From the IMG/VR virus record IMGVR_UViG_3300032299_001203, positions 40,087 through 104,086 of that record: a DNA stretch of 64,000 nt, one strand, 5' to 3'. This DNA is from a virus. The position numbers and the translations under genes were made by a program. Below the pieces are notes generated by a model, which had not been told where the DNA came from, searched no databases, and saw only the letters and a list, made by a program, of their open reading frames with translations. Shown here one piece after another: positions 46,461 to 54,710 of the stretch. Each line of letters opens with the position of its first letter. Position 1 is the first letter of the stretch.

Positions 46461-47648
46461 ATGGGAAAATTTAATCTGTCCGAAGCCGCTAAAGAGATTC
46501 TTGCTGGTACTGTATCAAGCAAAAAATCTGGCCAAGATAAATCACAAAAATTAACTGGCGATGTAGCCTATGGTACCAAAGAAGTTGGTGACATTGGTAC
46601 AGAAATTACCAAAACAACCGATTCTGGTCCTGATGCATACAAAGGAGCACCTACAGCAACCGCACCTGGTGCAACACCTCCTGTAGGTTCTGAGCCAGCC
46701 AAGAAACTCAAAGGTCAGCCTGCTGAGCAAGGTTCTGTTGAGCATCCAGAAGGCAAAACTGGCAAAAACCAAATGCCTTTAAATAAAGGTTCTGTTGGTG
46801 TTCAGCAATACGAAGAAACTGAAGATGATGACGAAGTTATCGTTGAAGCAGAAAAAGAAGGCCACGAAGATGAGAAAGAAGATAAAGCCATGATTAAAAA
46901 AATGCTCAAAAAAGAAAAAATGAAGGAAGATATTGACGCCTTAATTTCTGGCGAAAATCTTTCCGAAGAATTTATCACTAAGGCAACAACAATTTTTGAA
47001 GCAGCAGTTATTGCTCGTGCTGAAGAAGTTATTGCTGAAGCCGAAGAAGCTTTAACAGAACAATTCGAAGCCGCCATCGAAGAAATTAAAGAAGAAATGG
47101 CCACCAAAGTTGATGATTACCTCAACTACATGGTTGAAGAATGGGTTAAAGATAATGAAATCGCCATCGAAAAAGGTCTCCGTGCCGAAATCGTTGAAGA
47201 TTTTATTTCCGGTTTAAAAGATTTATTTGAAGATCATTACATTGACATTCCGGAAGAAAAAGTGGATGTTGTTGAAGAGCTTACCGCTAAAGTTGAAGAA
47301 CTTGAAGAAGCTTACAATGAGCAAATCAAATCTGCTATTGAGTTGAAAAAAGAACTCAATGAGCACAAAAAGTTTGAGGCTATTTACGCAGCGTGTGAAG
47401 GCCTAACGCAGACCCAAGTAGAAAAAATGAAATCACTCGCAGAGAGTATTGAGTTTACTACTGAGGAAGAATTTACAGAAAAAATGGAAACATTGAAAGA
47501 ATCATATTTCAAAAATCCAGTAGTTTCTGCTGATAGTTCTGCTTTGGATGATGAAGTCCAAATTGAAGAAGAAAAGAAGGTTGTAAAATCTTCCGATCCT
47601 TTAATGGAAGTTTACTCGAAAGCAATTTCACAAACTGTAAACAAATAA
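46461..47648 (+). CDS. gp22: Prohead scaffold protein gp22
   Basis: The main internal scaffold of the prohead. 395 residues, longer than T4 (269). The N-terminal 110 residues are a Gly/Pro/Lys-rich flexible tract. From about residue 118 it is a very acidic, long coiled coil (EAVIARAEEVIAEAEEALTE, KVDVVEELTAKVEELEEAYNE), as expected for gp22. It lies between gp21 and gp23. In T4 it is degraded by gp21 during maturation. Confidence 0.88.
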   Translation: MGKFNLSEAAKEILAGTVSSKKSGQDKSQKLTGDVAYGTKEVGDIGTEITKTTDSGPDAYKGAPTATAPGATPPVGSEPAKKLKGQPAEQGSVEHPEGKTGKNQMPLNKGSVGVQQYEETEDDDEVIVEAEKEGHEDEKEDKAMIKKMLKKEKMKEDIDALISGENLSEEFITKATTIFEAAVIARAEEVIAEAEEALTEQFEAAIEEIKEEMATKVDDYLNYMVEEWVKDNEIAIEKGLRAEIVEDFISGLKDLFEDHYIDIPEEKVDVVEELTAKVEELEEAYNEQIKSAIELKKELNEHKKFEAIYAACEGLTQTQVEKMKSLAESIEFTTEEEFTEKMETLKESYFKNPVVSADSSALDDEVQIEEEKKVVKSSDPLMEVYSKAISQTVNK

Positions 47649-47679
47649 TAACAAATATACAAAAAAAGGAAAACAAAAA

Positions 47680-49029
47680 ATGTATATGACCGAAGAACTA
47701 CAAAAGAAATGGAATCCTGTTTTGGAGCACCCAGAACTTGAAGCCATTAAAGACCCATACAAGCGTGCTGTTACAGCTCTTGTTTTGGAAAACCAACAAC
47801 AAGCTATGTCACAAGATGCTCAAGTATTGAATGAAACAGCATACGGTACAGGTGGTCCTACCAACGTTACCGGTTCTGGTATCAGCAATTTTGATCCTAT
47901 CTTGATCAGCTTAGTTCGCCGTTCATTGCCAAATCTTATCGCTTATGACGTTGCTGGCGTTCAGCCAATGACAGGTCCTACAGGTTTGATTTTTGCAATG
48001 CGTGCACGTTACACCAACCAATCTCAGACTGAGGCATTCTTCAACGAAGCCAATACAGTATTCTCTGGTGCTTCTTCTGGTGCTAACCCATACGGTTTCC
48101 GTGGCACAACAACACCTGACAATGACATCGCAACAAATCCTGTAGCAAGCTTTACAGCTAACGCCTTTACAACTGGTATTGGCATGCCAACATCGACAGC
48201 TGAAAATCTTGGCGCTGACTCTGACAGCGTATTTGGCCAAATGGCATTTAGCATTGAGAAAGTTACTGTAACTGCTCAAAGCCGTGCTTTGAAAGCCGAG
48301 TACTCTTTAGAACTCGCACAAGACTTGAAAGCAATCCATGGTCTTGATGCTGAAACAGAATTGTCTAACATTCTGTCTACAGAAATTCTTGCTGAAATCA
48401 ACCGTGAAGTTATCCGTACCATTTATTTGTCCGCTGTAACAGGTGCACAATACGGTACAACAACTGCTGGTACATTTGACTTAGACACAGACTCCAACGG
48501 TCGTTGGTCTGTTGAACGTTTCAAAGGCTTGATTTTCCAAATCGAGCGTGATGCAAACGTTATTGCTAAGCAAACTCGCCGTGGTAAAGGTAATGTGTTG
48601 ATCGTTTCTTCTGACGTTGCTTCCGCTATGGCAATGGCTGGTGTATTGCAATATACTCCTGCTCTGTCTGCTGATTTGCAAGTAGATGACACAGGCAATA
48701 CATTTGCTGGTTTGTTACATGGCCGTATCAAGGTATACATTGACCCATATTTTGGTGGCTACACAAGCAACCAAGAGTTGGTTACAATTGGTTACAAAGG
48801 TACATCGCCTTATGACGCAGGTCTGTTCTATTGCCCATACGTTCCTCTCCAAATGGTTCGTGCTGTTGACCAGTTTACATTCCAACCTAAGATTGGTTTC
48901 AAAACTCGTTACGGCATGGTAGCTAACCCATTTGCTAAAGGTGCTTTGGCAAGCGGTGCTGGTACAAACCAGATTACACCAAGAACAAACGTATACTATC
49001 GTATATTCAAAGTTGCAAACTTGATGTAA
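47680..49029 (+). CDS. gp23: Major capsid protein gp23
   Basis: The HK97-fold hexamer protein of the head. Conserved segments: FDPILISLVRRSLPNLIAYDVAGVQPMTGPTGLIFAMR (in parts), KAEYSLELAQDLKAIHGLDAE, TELSNILSTEILAEINREV. The sequence VLNE at residues 49-52 fits the gp21 cleavage rule (Leu/Ile-x-Glu), giving a mature start after Glu52. 449 residues against T4 521. The ribosome site is AAGGA. Codons are richer in C-ending forms than in the fibre genes, as expected for high expression. Confidence 0.97.
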   Translation: MYMTEELQKKWNPVLEHPELEAIKDPYKRAVTALVLENQQQAMSQDAQVLNETAYGTGGPTNVTGSGISNFDPILISLVRRSLPNLIAYDVAGVQPMTGPTGLIFAMRARYTNQSQTEAFFNEANTVFSGASSGANPYGFRGTTTPDNDIATNPVASFTANAFTTGIGMPTSTAENLGADSDSVFGQMAFSIEKVTVTAQSRALKAEYSLELAQDLKAIHGLDAETELSNILSTEILAEINREVIRTIYLSAVTGAQYGTTTAGTFDLDTDSNGRWSVERFKGLIFQIERDANVIAKQTRRGKGNVLIVSSDVASAMAMAGVLQYTPALSADLQVDDTGNTFAGLLHGRIKVYIDPYFGGYTSNQELVTIGYKGTSPYDAGLFYCPYVPLQMVRAVDQFTFQPKIGFKTRYGMVANPFAKGALASGAGTNQITPRTNVYYRIFKVANLM

Positions 49030-49059
49030 TATAAAGTCACCAACAAGAGTGACCTTTAG

Positions 49060-49090
49060 AGAGACCTCCTACCCGGAGGTCTCTTTTTTT
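49060..49090 (+). terminator. Strong intrinsic terminator after gp23
   Basis: AGAGACCTCC (49060-49069) pairs perfectly with GGAGGTCTCT (49075-49084) around TACCC, and is followed by six or more T. It separates the head operon from the next genes. Confidence 0.92.
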
Positions 49091-49095
49091 ATGAC

Positions 49096-49102
49096 CTAAA
49101 TA
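49096..49102 (+). promoter_or_regulatory. Late-promoter-like motif CTAAATA
   Basis: Directly after the gp23 terminator and only 5 bases before the ATG at 49108, which has no ribosome site. A promoter is needed here because the terminator lies just upstream. If used, the mRNA would be leaderless. Confidence 0.4.
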
Positions 49103-49107
49103 AACAC

Positions 49108-49644
49108 ATGAACGTACTAACTAGAACTCCCGAAAATACCAACCTATTACAACCGTCAAAGTATATAATGACCTTTGATCGGATAGGTTCAACACAATAC
49201 TTCTGCCAATCTGTAAACTTACCAGGGGTAAGTGTAGGACAAGCTCTAATCAACTTTCCATCGTTAGATGTATATGCACCTGGTAATAAGATTGCTTACA
49301 ACAATTTCAACATTGAATTTATTGTTGATGAAGAACTAAAGACATGGCAACACATGTATAACTGGTTTCTTTCTTTTGCTTCTCCTGAAGGCACGGATGA
49401 CCGAAATTTAAAAACCGAGTTACAGAATAATTTTAAACGACAGCAAAAGAAAGAATATTCTGATGCTACATTGACCATACTTTCCGCTTTAAATAACCCT
49501 ATTTTGCGGATAGAGTTTACCAATATGTTTCCTGTATCACTATCGGATGTTATATTCGATACCAAATTATCTGCGGATGATATAGTATCTGCTGACGTAT
49601 CCTTTGTGTATGAAAGTTTTAAATTTGTACCAATTACGGCTTGA
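49108..49644 (+). CDS. Tail-tube-fold protein, possibly gp3-like tail completion protein
   Basis: 178 residues with a tube-like layout: KYIMTFDRIGSTQYFCQSVNLPGVSVG, LDVYAPGNKIAYNNFNIEFIVDEELKTWQHMYNWF and a C-terminal DIVSADVSFVYESFKF. The same plan (binding of a beta sandwich with 'VNLPG', then 'VDE...W...Y.W') is seen in T4-like tube, tube initiator and completion proteins. Length is close to T4 gp3 (176), and marine T4-like phages may place gp3 after gp23. The exact member is uncertain. Confidence 0.55.
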   Translation: MNVLTRTPENTNLLQPSKYIMTFDRIGSTQYFCQSVNLPGVSVGQALINFPSLDVYAPGNKIAYNNFNIEFIVDEELKTWQHMYNWFLSFASPEGTDDRNLKTELQNNFKRQQKKEYSDATLTILSALNNPILRIEFTNMFPVSLSDVIFDTKLSADDIVSADVSFVYESFKFVPITA

Positions 49645-49670
49645 CACGATAACATAGTTTGTGTTATGGT
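49641..49670 (+). promoter_or_regulatory. Sigma70-like promoter upstream of uvsY
   Basis: TTGACA at 49641-49646 and a TTATGG/TATGGT -10 at 49664-49670 (spacing 17-18), with TG just upstream (extended -10). It overlaps the end of the previous gene and lies 32 bases before the uvsY ATG. It would give host-polymerase expression of the recombination genes. Confidence 0.7.
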
Positions 49671-49701
49671 GTAGAATTATCGTTATATCATTGAATATAT
49701 T

Positions 49702-50136
49702 ATGGAAAATCTAGAACAAATATTAAAGTTGTGGGAAAAAGATACAGAAATTGACCAGACTGAACCTGGTAAAGAACTGTTGAAGATACCAAAATTACAC
49801 AATCAATATCTCTCCATACTCACCAAACATAAGATTGCCTCTAAGAAGGCACATTTTGATTATCTCCGTATGCGTAAAATAAAGATCGATTACTATTCTG
49901 GTCGTATGGACCAAGAAGAATTGGATGCGCATGGATGGTCACCCTTTGCGTTTGTTTTGAAATCTGATATCAACGCCTACTTAGAAGGTGATACGGATTT
50001 AATTAAAATGTTAGAGAAGAAAGTATACCATGAAGAATGTGTGTCGGTCATCGAATCTATTATGAATGAACTCAAACAAAGAACTTGGCAACTGAGAGAT
50101 TTCATCTCTTGGGAAAAATTTATTGGAGGTCAATAA
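49702..50136 (+). CDS. uvsY: Recombination mediator UvsY
   Basis: In T4, UvsY loads the UvsX recombinase onto gp32-coated ssDNA. The 144 residues are mostly helical, with AHFDYLRMRKIKIDYYSGRMDQEEL (T4 has KARLDYYSGRGDGDEF) and DINAYLEGDTDLIKM (T4 SADKDVLKVDTSL). T4 UvsY is 137 residues. It has its own sigma70-like promoter and is coupled to the next gene (TAATG). Confidence 0.85.
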   Translation: MENLEQILKLWEKDTEIDQTEPGKELLKIPKLHNQYLSILTKHKIASKKAHFDYLRMRKIKIDYYSGRMDQEELDAHGWSPFAFVLKSDINAYLEGDTDLIKMLEKKVYHEECVSVIESIMNELKQRTWQLRDFISWEKFIGGQ

Positions 50137-50774
50137 TGTCATTTCTCGTTGCCAACATACCACCAGTTCAATGTTTTGTTCGTAAAGAGTTTCTTTATAA
50201 CCATGAAAAAGGTCATGGTGAATTAGAACCTTGTGTATGGATAACTGCCAAGGCTATCAAAGGTCAGGCATTTCGTATTGAGTGTATGTTGACCGATTAT
50301 GGTGCTTTGTTTGATAAACTACCTATCTCTGCATATGTTTGGAAACCTGTAGAAGAATATCTGCCGTTAGATAATCTACAGATATGGGATTGTTTATCAT
50401 ACGACATGGCGGTAATTGAGAAATCAAATCTACGAGGACTTAAAGTAAAATACTTTGGCAAAGACCGAGCATTTCATTTTGGAAAATACCTTTTTACAAT
50501 TGACTTTGCGTCACCAGATTTTAATCGTATCGACACGAGTTTTTCAGAAGGTGTGCAAGAACACAAGTCGTATAACTTTATTCAATTGGATAATGGCCAG
50601 TTTGCCTGTCAGCCAAACAATCGTTGCCTATGGTATGATGTATCACTGGTACCTCCTGCAGTTAAAACTCCCGATTTCAAAATACCAACAGAAGTATATT
50701 CAGTAGAAAACATATCCAAGTGGAGTGTTGGTAATCCCGATTCATGGTTCTATAAGTTTGATGAGAAAGAATGA
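50136..50774 (+). CDS. Conserved hypothetical protein between uvsY and uvsW, 212 aa
   Basis: Start 50136 gives a TAATG coupling with uvsY and has GGAGGT upstream; the frame is open further left but only inside uvsY. The protein is globular and rich in aromatics (PPVQCFVRKEFLYNHEKGHGELEPCVWITAKAI, VWKPVEEYLPLDNLQIWDCLSYD, FQLDNGQFACQPNNRCLWYD-like end). I do not recognise the family. Being coupled to both uvsY and uvsW (ATGA) suggests a part in replication/recombination or in head/tail gene control. Confidence 0.6.
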   Translation: MSFLVANIPPVQCFVRKEFLYNHEKGHGELEPCVWITAKAIKGQAFRIECMLTDYGALFDKLPISAYVWKPVEEYLPLDNLQIWDCLSYDMAVIEKSNLRGLKVKYFGKDRAFHFGKYLFTIDFASPDFNRIDTSFSEGVQEHKSYNFIQLDNGQFACQPNNRCLWYDVSLVPPAVKTPDFKIPTEVYSVENISKWSVGNPDSWFYKFDEKE

Positions 50775-52261
50775 GTGATATAGTTATATCCAAAAGAGAT
50801 GAAGTGTATGCCAAAATAACTTGTGAAAAACATATTTCAAAAGAGTTATCGGAGTTTTTTACATTCTTTGTTCCTGGTTATCAATTTGTTCCTGCATATC
50901 GTAATCGAGTTTGGGATGGAAAAATTCGTTTGTACAATTTACAAACAAGCCAAGTTTATCTTGGTCTTTTGCCGTACATTGAAGAATTTTGTAATGAAAG
51001 AGAATATAAATTTGATTATGGTGATCCAAGGCCTGATATTGAAGATGAATATTCGGCATACCATGCCAAAAAGTTTACAGATTCTTTAAATATTCATTCT
51101 CGTGGCGAATCAATTGAAGTACGAGAACATCAGTTGAATGCTTATATTCACGCCATGCAAAAACGCCGAGCGTTGTTAGTTTCACCAACTGCTTCTGGCA
51201 AATCTCTCATCATATATCTAATCTTTCGTCAATTACACCAATATCAAAATCTTAAAGGACTTATAATTGTTCCCACCACATCATTGGTTGAACAATTGTA
51301 TTCTGATTTTGGTGATTATAATGATGGTGAAATGACCGATGTACATCGAATTTACCAAGGTAAAGAAAAAGAAACGGACAAATCACTTACCATTTCAACA
51401 TGGCAATCTCTATACAAGATGCCAAAAGAATACTTTCACCAGTTTGATTATGTTATTGGTGACGAAGCACACCTTTTTAAAGCTCAATCATTAACAACTA
51501 TATTAACATCTTGTATTAATGCCAAATACCGTATTGGTCTTACTGGCACTTTAGATGGAACAAAAACGCATAAACTGGTATTAGAAGGTTTATTTGGCAC
51601 GGTTAAAAAAGTTATTAGTACAAAAGAATTAATTGATAAACAACAGCTCTCAAATTTTGAAATTAAATGTTTAGTTTTAAAACATACCGATGAAGAATGT
51701 TTGAAGGCAAAAGATTATACTTACCCCGAAGAAATTCAATATCTGATATCACACGAAATTAGAAACAAATTTATTAAAAATCTTGCAGTTAGCTTAGGTA
51801 AAAATACACTTGTATTATATCAAATGGTTGACAAACATGGTAAAATACTGTATGATATGATAAGAGAAACAGAGAAGATTGGCAATAGAAAAGTATTTTT
51901 TGTTCATGGTGGTACAGATACAACTGACCGTGAAGATATTAGAAAAATTATGGAGATAGAACAAGATGCTATTGTAGTTGCTTCTTTTGGCACTTTTAGT
52001 ACCGGTATCAATATTAGAAATTTGCATAATATTATATTTGCAATGCCAACTAAATCGTCTATTAGGACGTTACAAAGTATTGGTAGGGGTCTTAGGCAAA
52101 ATGAAGGCAAAGAAATAGCCACATTGTATGATGTATCAGATGACTTACGATATAAAAAACATATGAATTATACACTAAAACATTTCGTGGAAAGAACAAA
52201 GATATATAATGAGGAGAAGTTCCCATTCAAAATATACAAAATAGGACTAAAAAATGAATAA
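50771..52261 (+). CDS. uvsW: Recombination/repair helicase UvsW
   Basis: An SF2 helicase that in T4 unwinds R-loops and branched DNA and helps switch to recombination-dependent replication. Walker A SPTASGKS (138-145), DEAH (231-234), a motif III-like TGTL, and motif VI QSIGRGLRQ near residue 436 are visible. The N-terminal ~110 residues (YQFVPAYRNRVWDGKIRLYN) form the UvsW-type DNA-binding part. 496 residues against T4 503. Confidence 0.93.
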   Translation: MSDIVISKRDEVYAKITCEKHISKELSEFFTFFVPGYQFVPAYRNRVWDGKIRLYNLQTSQVYLGLLPYIEEFCNEREYKFDYGDPRPDIEDEYSAYHAKKFTDSLNIHSRGESIEVREHQLNAYIHAMQKRRALLVSPTASGKSLIIYLIFRQLHQYQNLKGLIIVPTTSLVEQLYSDFGDYNDGEMTDVHRIYQGKEKETDKSLTISTWQSLYKMPKEYFHQFDYVIGDEAHLFKAQSLTTILTSCINAKYRIGLTGTLDGTKTHKLVLEGLFGTVKKVISTKELIDKQQLSNFEIKCLVLKHTDEECLKAKDYTYPEEIQYLISHEIRNKFIKNLAVSLGKNTLVLYQMVDKHGKILYDMIRETEKIGNRKVFFVHGGTDTTDREDIRKIMEIEQDAIVVASFGTFSTGINIRNLHNIIFAMPTKSSIRTLQSIGRGLRQNEGKEIATLYDVSDDLRYKKHMNYTLKHFVERTKIYNEEKFPFKIYKIGLKNE

Positions 52262-52634
52262 CGTCAAAATAGTCAGGTTAAAGAATGGTGAAGATATTGT
52301 TGGACAATTAACAGCCAACGGTATAAATGCATATGATGTTACTGAGCCTATGACTGTTGGATTAGAGTTTCAAGGTAAAGAACTTGGTCTTGTAATGAGG
52401 CATTGGTTACCAATACAATTAATTAAAAAAAATGAAATCAGTTTGGAAAAACAAGACATACTTTGTTTAATTGAACCTGCAGATGATTTCTGTGAATATT
52501 ACGTCAACACAATAAAGAAAATACAAGACTTATTGAAAGCTAAAAAAATGGTACAGAACATGTCTGACGAAGAAATAAACGATGCACTACAACAATTTGA
52601 AGATTTAAATCATGATGGAAATATATTACATTAA
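52254..52634 (+). CDS. Small LSm-like protein, 126 aa
   Basis: Overlaps the end of uvsW by 8 bases. The start KIVRLKNGEDIVGQLTANGINAYDVTEPM has the shape of an Sm1-type strand set ('LKNGE-x-I-x-G'), common to LSm-like proteins, followed by RHWLPIQLIKKNEISLEKQDILCLIEP. The C-terminal third is a charged helix (KIQDLLKAKKMVQNMSDEEINDAL). Known from T4-like marine phages next to gp55, but its function is not known to me. Confidence 0.6.
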   Translation: MNNVKIVRLKNGEDIVGQLTANGINAYDVTEPMTVGLEFQGKELGLVMRHWLPIQLIKKNEISLEKQDILCLIEPADDFCEYYVNTIKKIQDLLKAKKMVQNMSDEEINDALQQFEDLNHDGNILH

Positions 52635-52705
52635 TACTTTCAACCAAGGACATACTCGACTATACACACTTGTCAAGCGATTGTCAACAACAATATGTGG
52701 TAAAT

Positions 52706-53245
52706 ATGGTTACTAAACAAAAACATTATATAAACAACGCTGATTTTTTGAAAGCACTTGTCGATTACAAAGAGGCATGTAAGAAAGCTAAAAAAGAAAA
52801 ACAAATAAAACCTGCCATACCAAATTATATCGGTGAGTGTTTTATGAAAATAGCGGAAGGCCTATCACATAAACCTAATTTTATTAACTATACCTATCGT
52901 GACGAAATGATGTCGGATGGTATAGAAAATTGTTTACAGTATTTTGACAACTTTGATCCGGCCAAGTCAAAGAACCCATTTGCCTATTTTACACAAATCA
53001 TTTATTTTGCTTTTTTACGGAGAATAGGTAAAGAAAAGAAACAAACATATGTTAAGTATAAAGCCACAGAACAAATGGGCATTTTGGATGAAATGGAAAT
53101 GATGGAGTTTGATGACGGCACCACCAAACAATTTGAATTGTACGATAATATAGCCGAATTTATAGATACTTATGAAAAAACAAAGAAGGCCAAAAAAGAA
53201 GCGGTAAAGAAATCAAAAGGTATTGAAAAATTTTTAGGAGAGTAG
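52706..53245 (+). CDS. gp55: Late-transcription sigma factor gp55
   Basis: Directs the host RNA polymerase to TATAAATA late promoters, with the gp45 clamp as activator in T4. The start at ATG 52706 gives TKQKHYINNADFLKALVDYK, which lines up with the T4 start ([20 protein letters not shown]); an in-frame TTG at 52670 is possible. Further matches: IAEGLSHKPNFINYTYRDEMMSDGIENCLQYFDNFDP, then NPFAYFTQIIYFAFLRRIGKEKK (T4: EMIADGIEASIKGLHNFDE, NPHAYITQACFNAFVQRI). 179 residues against T4 185. Confidence 0.9.
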   Translation: MVTKQKHYINNADFLKALVDYKEACKKAKKEKQIKPAIPNYIGECFMKIAEGLSHKPNFINYTYRDEMMSDGIENCLQYFDNFDPAKSKNPFAYFTQIIYFAFLRRIGKEKKQTYVKYKATEQMGILDEMEMMEFDDGTTKQFELYDNIAEFIDTYEKTKKAKKEAVKKSKGIEKFLGE

Positions 53246-53249
53246 TATA

Positions 53250-53423
53250 ATGTACAAAGTTACATATTATCCAGCACTGGATAAAAAAGATGTTTTACTG
53301 TTTAAATGGTTTAAAACTCATAGAGAGTCATTGGATTTTGCCAAAAAAATAAACAAAGATTGTTTATTTGAAATTAAATTCTATGACGAGAATGATCCTA
53401 ATGCTCCAACGGTGAACATATAA
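53250..53423 (+). CDS. Small hypothetical protein, 57 aa (first of a tandem pair)
   Basis: A 57-codon frame with AGGAG at 53236-53240, 9 bases before the ATG. It begins MYKVTYYPALDKKDV and has FKTHRESLDFAKKINKD and FEIKFYDENDP. It is similar in plan to the next small gene (MYYKISYYKKD), suggesting a duplication. The pair fills the 382-base gap between gp55 and gp47. Function unknown. Confidence 0.6.
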   Translation: MYKVTYYPALDKKDVLLFKWFKTHRESLDFAKKINKDCLFEIKFYDENDPNAPTVNI

Positions 53424-53448
53424 TTTTAAAAAAAAATGTGAGTTAATT

Positions 53449-53625
53449 ATGTATTATAAAATTTCTTATTATAAAAAAGATAAAGATGCTTCACCTTTTG
53501 TTCAATTTCAAAAAGTTGAAACTATGGAAGAATCTATAGAGTTTGTAAAAACAATTTCAAAAGACCATGCCGTATTAGAAATAAAATGTTACTCAGATGA
53601 AGTAGCAAAACCTGATAGAACTTAA
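53449..53625 (+). CDS. Small hypothetical protein, 58 aa (second of a tandem pair)
   Basis: A 58-codon frame starting MYYKISYYKKDKDASPFVQFQKVE, with EESIEFVKTISKDHAVLEIKCY. The strand-helix-strand plan and positions of the Y-x-Y, 'SxxFxKxIxKD' and 'LEIKxY' pieces match the preceding 57-residue protein. Its stop lies 2 bases before gp47, so it is probably co-translated with it. No clear ribosome site. Confidence 0.55.
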   Translation: MYYKISYYKKDKDASPFVQFQKVETMEESIEFVKTISKDHAVLEIKCYSDEVAKPDRT

Positions 53626-53627
53626 TT

Positions 53628-54710
53628 ATGAAAGTAGCAATTATTACTGACCAGCACTTTGGTGCTAGGAACGATTCAATCCATTTCTTAGATTATTATG
53701 AACGGTTTTATCGTGATACCTTTTTTCCAACCCTTGAAGAACATGGTATTAATACTGTTCTTATTTTAGGTGATACCTTTGATCGTAGAAAATATGTAAA
53801 TTTCTACACACTCAAACGATCAAGAGAAATGTTTTTCGATAAACTGTATGCAAAAGGTATACAGGTACACATGTTGGCTGGTAACCATGATACCTATTTT
53901 AAAAATACCAATGAGGTCAATTCAGTTGATTTATTATTACAAGAATATAGTAATATCAACGTCATTTCATCTCCACAAACCATTCATTTAAAATATAGTG
54001 ATACCGGTTATGATATCTGTATGGTACCATGGATTTGTCCAGAAAATTACAATAACAGTTTGGCAGAAATACAAAACACCTCGGCAAGCATTTGTATGGG
54101 ACATTTTGAGATTGCCGGTTTTGCCATGTATCGTGGCATGCCAAGCCAGGAAGGATTAAGTCGAGAATTATTCAGACGCTTCGATTTTACTTTTAGCGGT
54201 CACTATCATCATAGAAGTTCAGCTGATGATATACATTATCTTGGAAACCCGTATGAACTTACTTGGCAAGATTATAATGACCCTAGAGGGTTTCATCTTT
54301 TTGATCTTGCTACACGCAGTCTTACTTTGATAAAAAATCCAAATGTGATGTTTCATAGAATTGTTTATGATGATAAAGTGGAATCAATTACGGATATTAC
54401 CAATAAAGATTTGAGTAAGTATACCAATACCTATGTCAAAGTGGTGGTAATTAACAAAACAAACCCCTATCTGTTCGATAAGTTTATGAACAGCCTATAC
54501 AATGTCAATCCAGTTGATATTACCATTGCCGAGGACTTTACGGACTTGACAGAAGGTGTAGAAGATGATATGATTGATCAAGCAGAAGATACTATTACAA
54601 TTATTAATAAATTTGTGGATGGTATTCAAGAAGAACATATTAATAATGAAAAGCTAAAAACAGTAATGCGTGAATTATATGTAGAGGCATTGAACCAAGA
54701 ACAGGCATGA
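53628..54710 (+). CDS. gp47: Recombination endonuclease subunit gp47 (Mre11/SbcD-like)
   Basis: The nuclease partner of gp46, used in DNA-end resection and host DNA degradation in T4. Metallophosphoesterase motifs: TDQHFGARND (Asp8, His10), LGDTFDRRK (Asp49), LAGNHDTY (Asn86, His87), CMGHFEIAG and FSGHYHHRS. 360 residues against T4 339. Overlaps gp46 by ATGA, so the subunits are co-translated. Confidence 0.95.
   Translation: MKVAIITDQHFGARNDSIHFLDYYERFYRDTFFPTLEEHGINTVLILGDTFDRRKYVNFYTLKRSREMFFDKLYAKGIQVHMLAGNHDTYFKNTNEVNSVDLLLQEYSNINVISSPQTIHLKYSDTGYDICMVPWICPENYNNSLAEIQNTSASICMGHFEIAGFAMYRGMPSQEGLSRELFRRFDFTFSGHYHHRSSADDIHYLGNPYELTWQDYNDPRGFHLFDLATRSLTLIKNPNVMFHRIVYDDKVESITDITNKDLSKYTNTYVKVVVINKTNPYLFDKFMNSLYNVNPVDITIAEDFTDLTEGVEDDMIDQAEDTITIINKFVDGIQEEHINNEKLKTVMRELYVEALNQEQA

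Noticed and set aside
47923-48279. Long minus-strand frames (118 and 76 codons) inside gp23
   Set aside because: Cys/Arg-rich shadows of the highly biased gp23 codons; no ribosome sites or promoters; all real genes are on the + strand.
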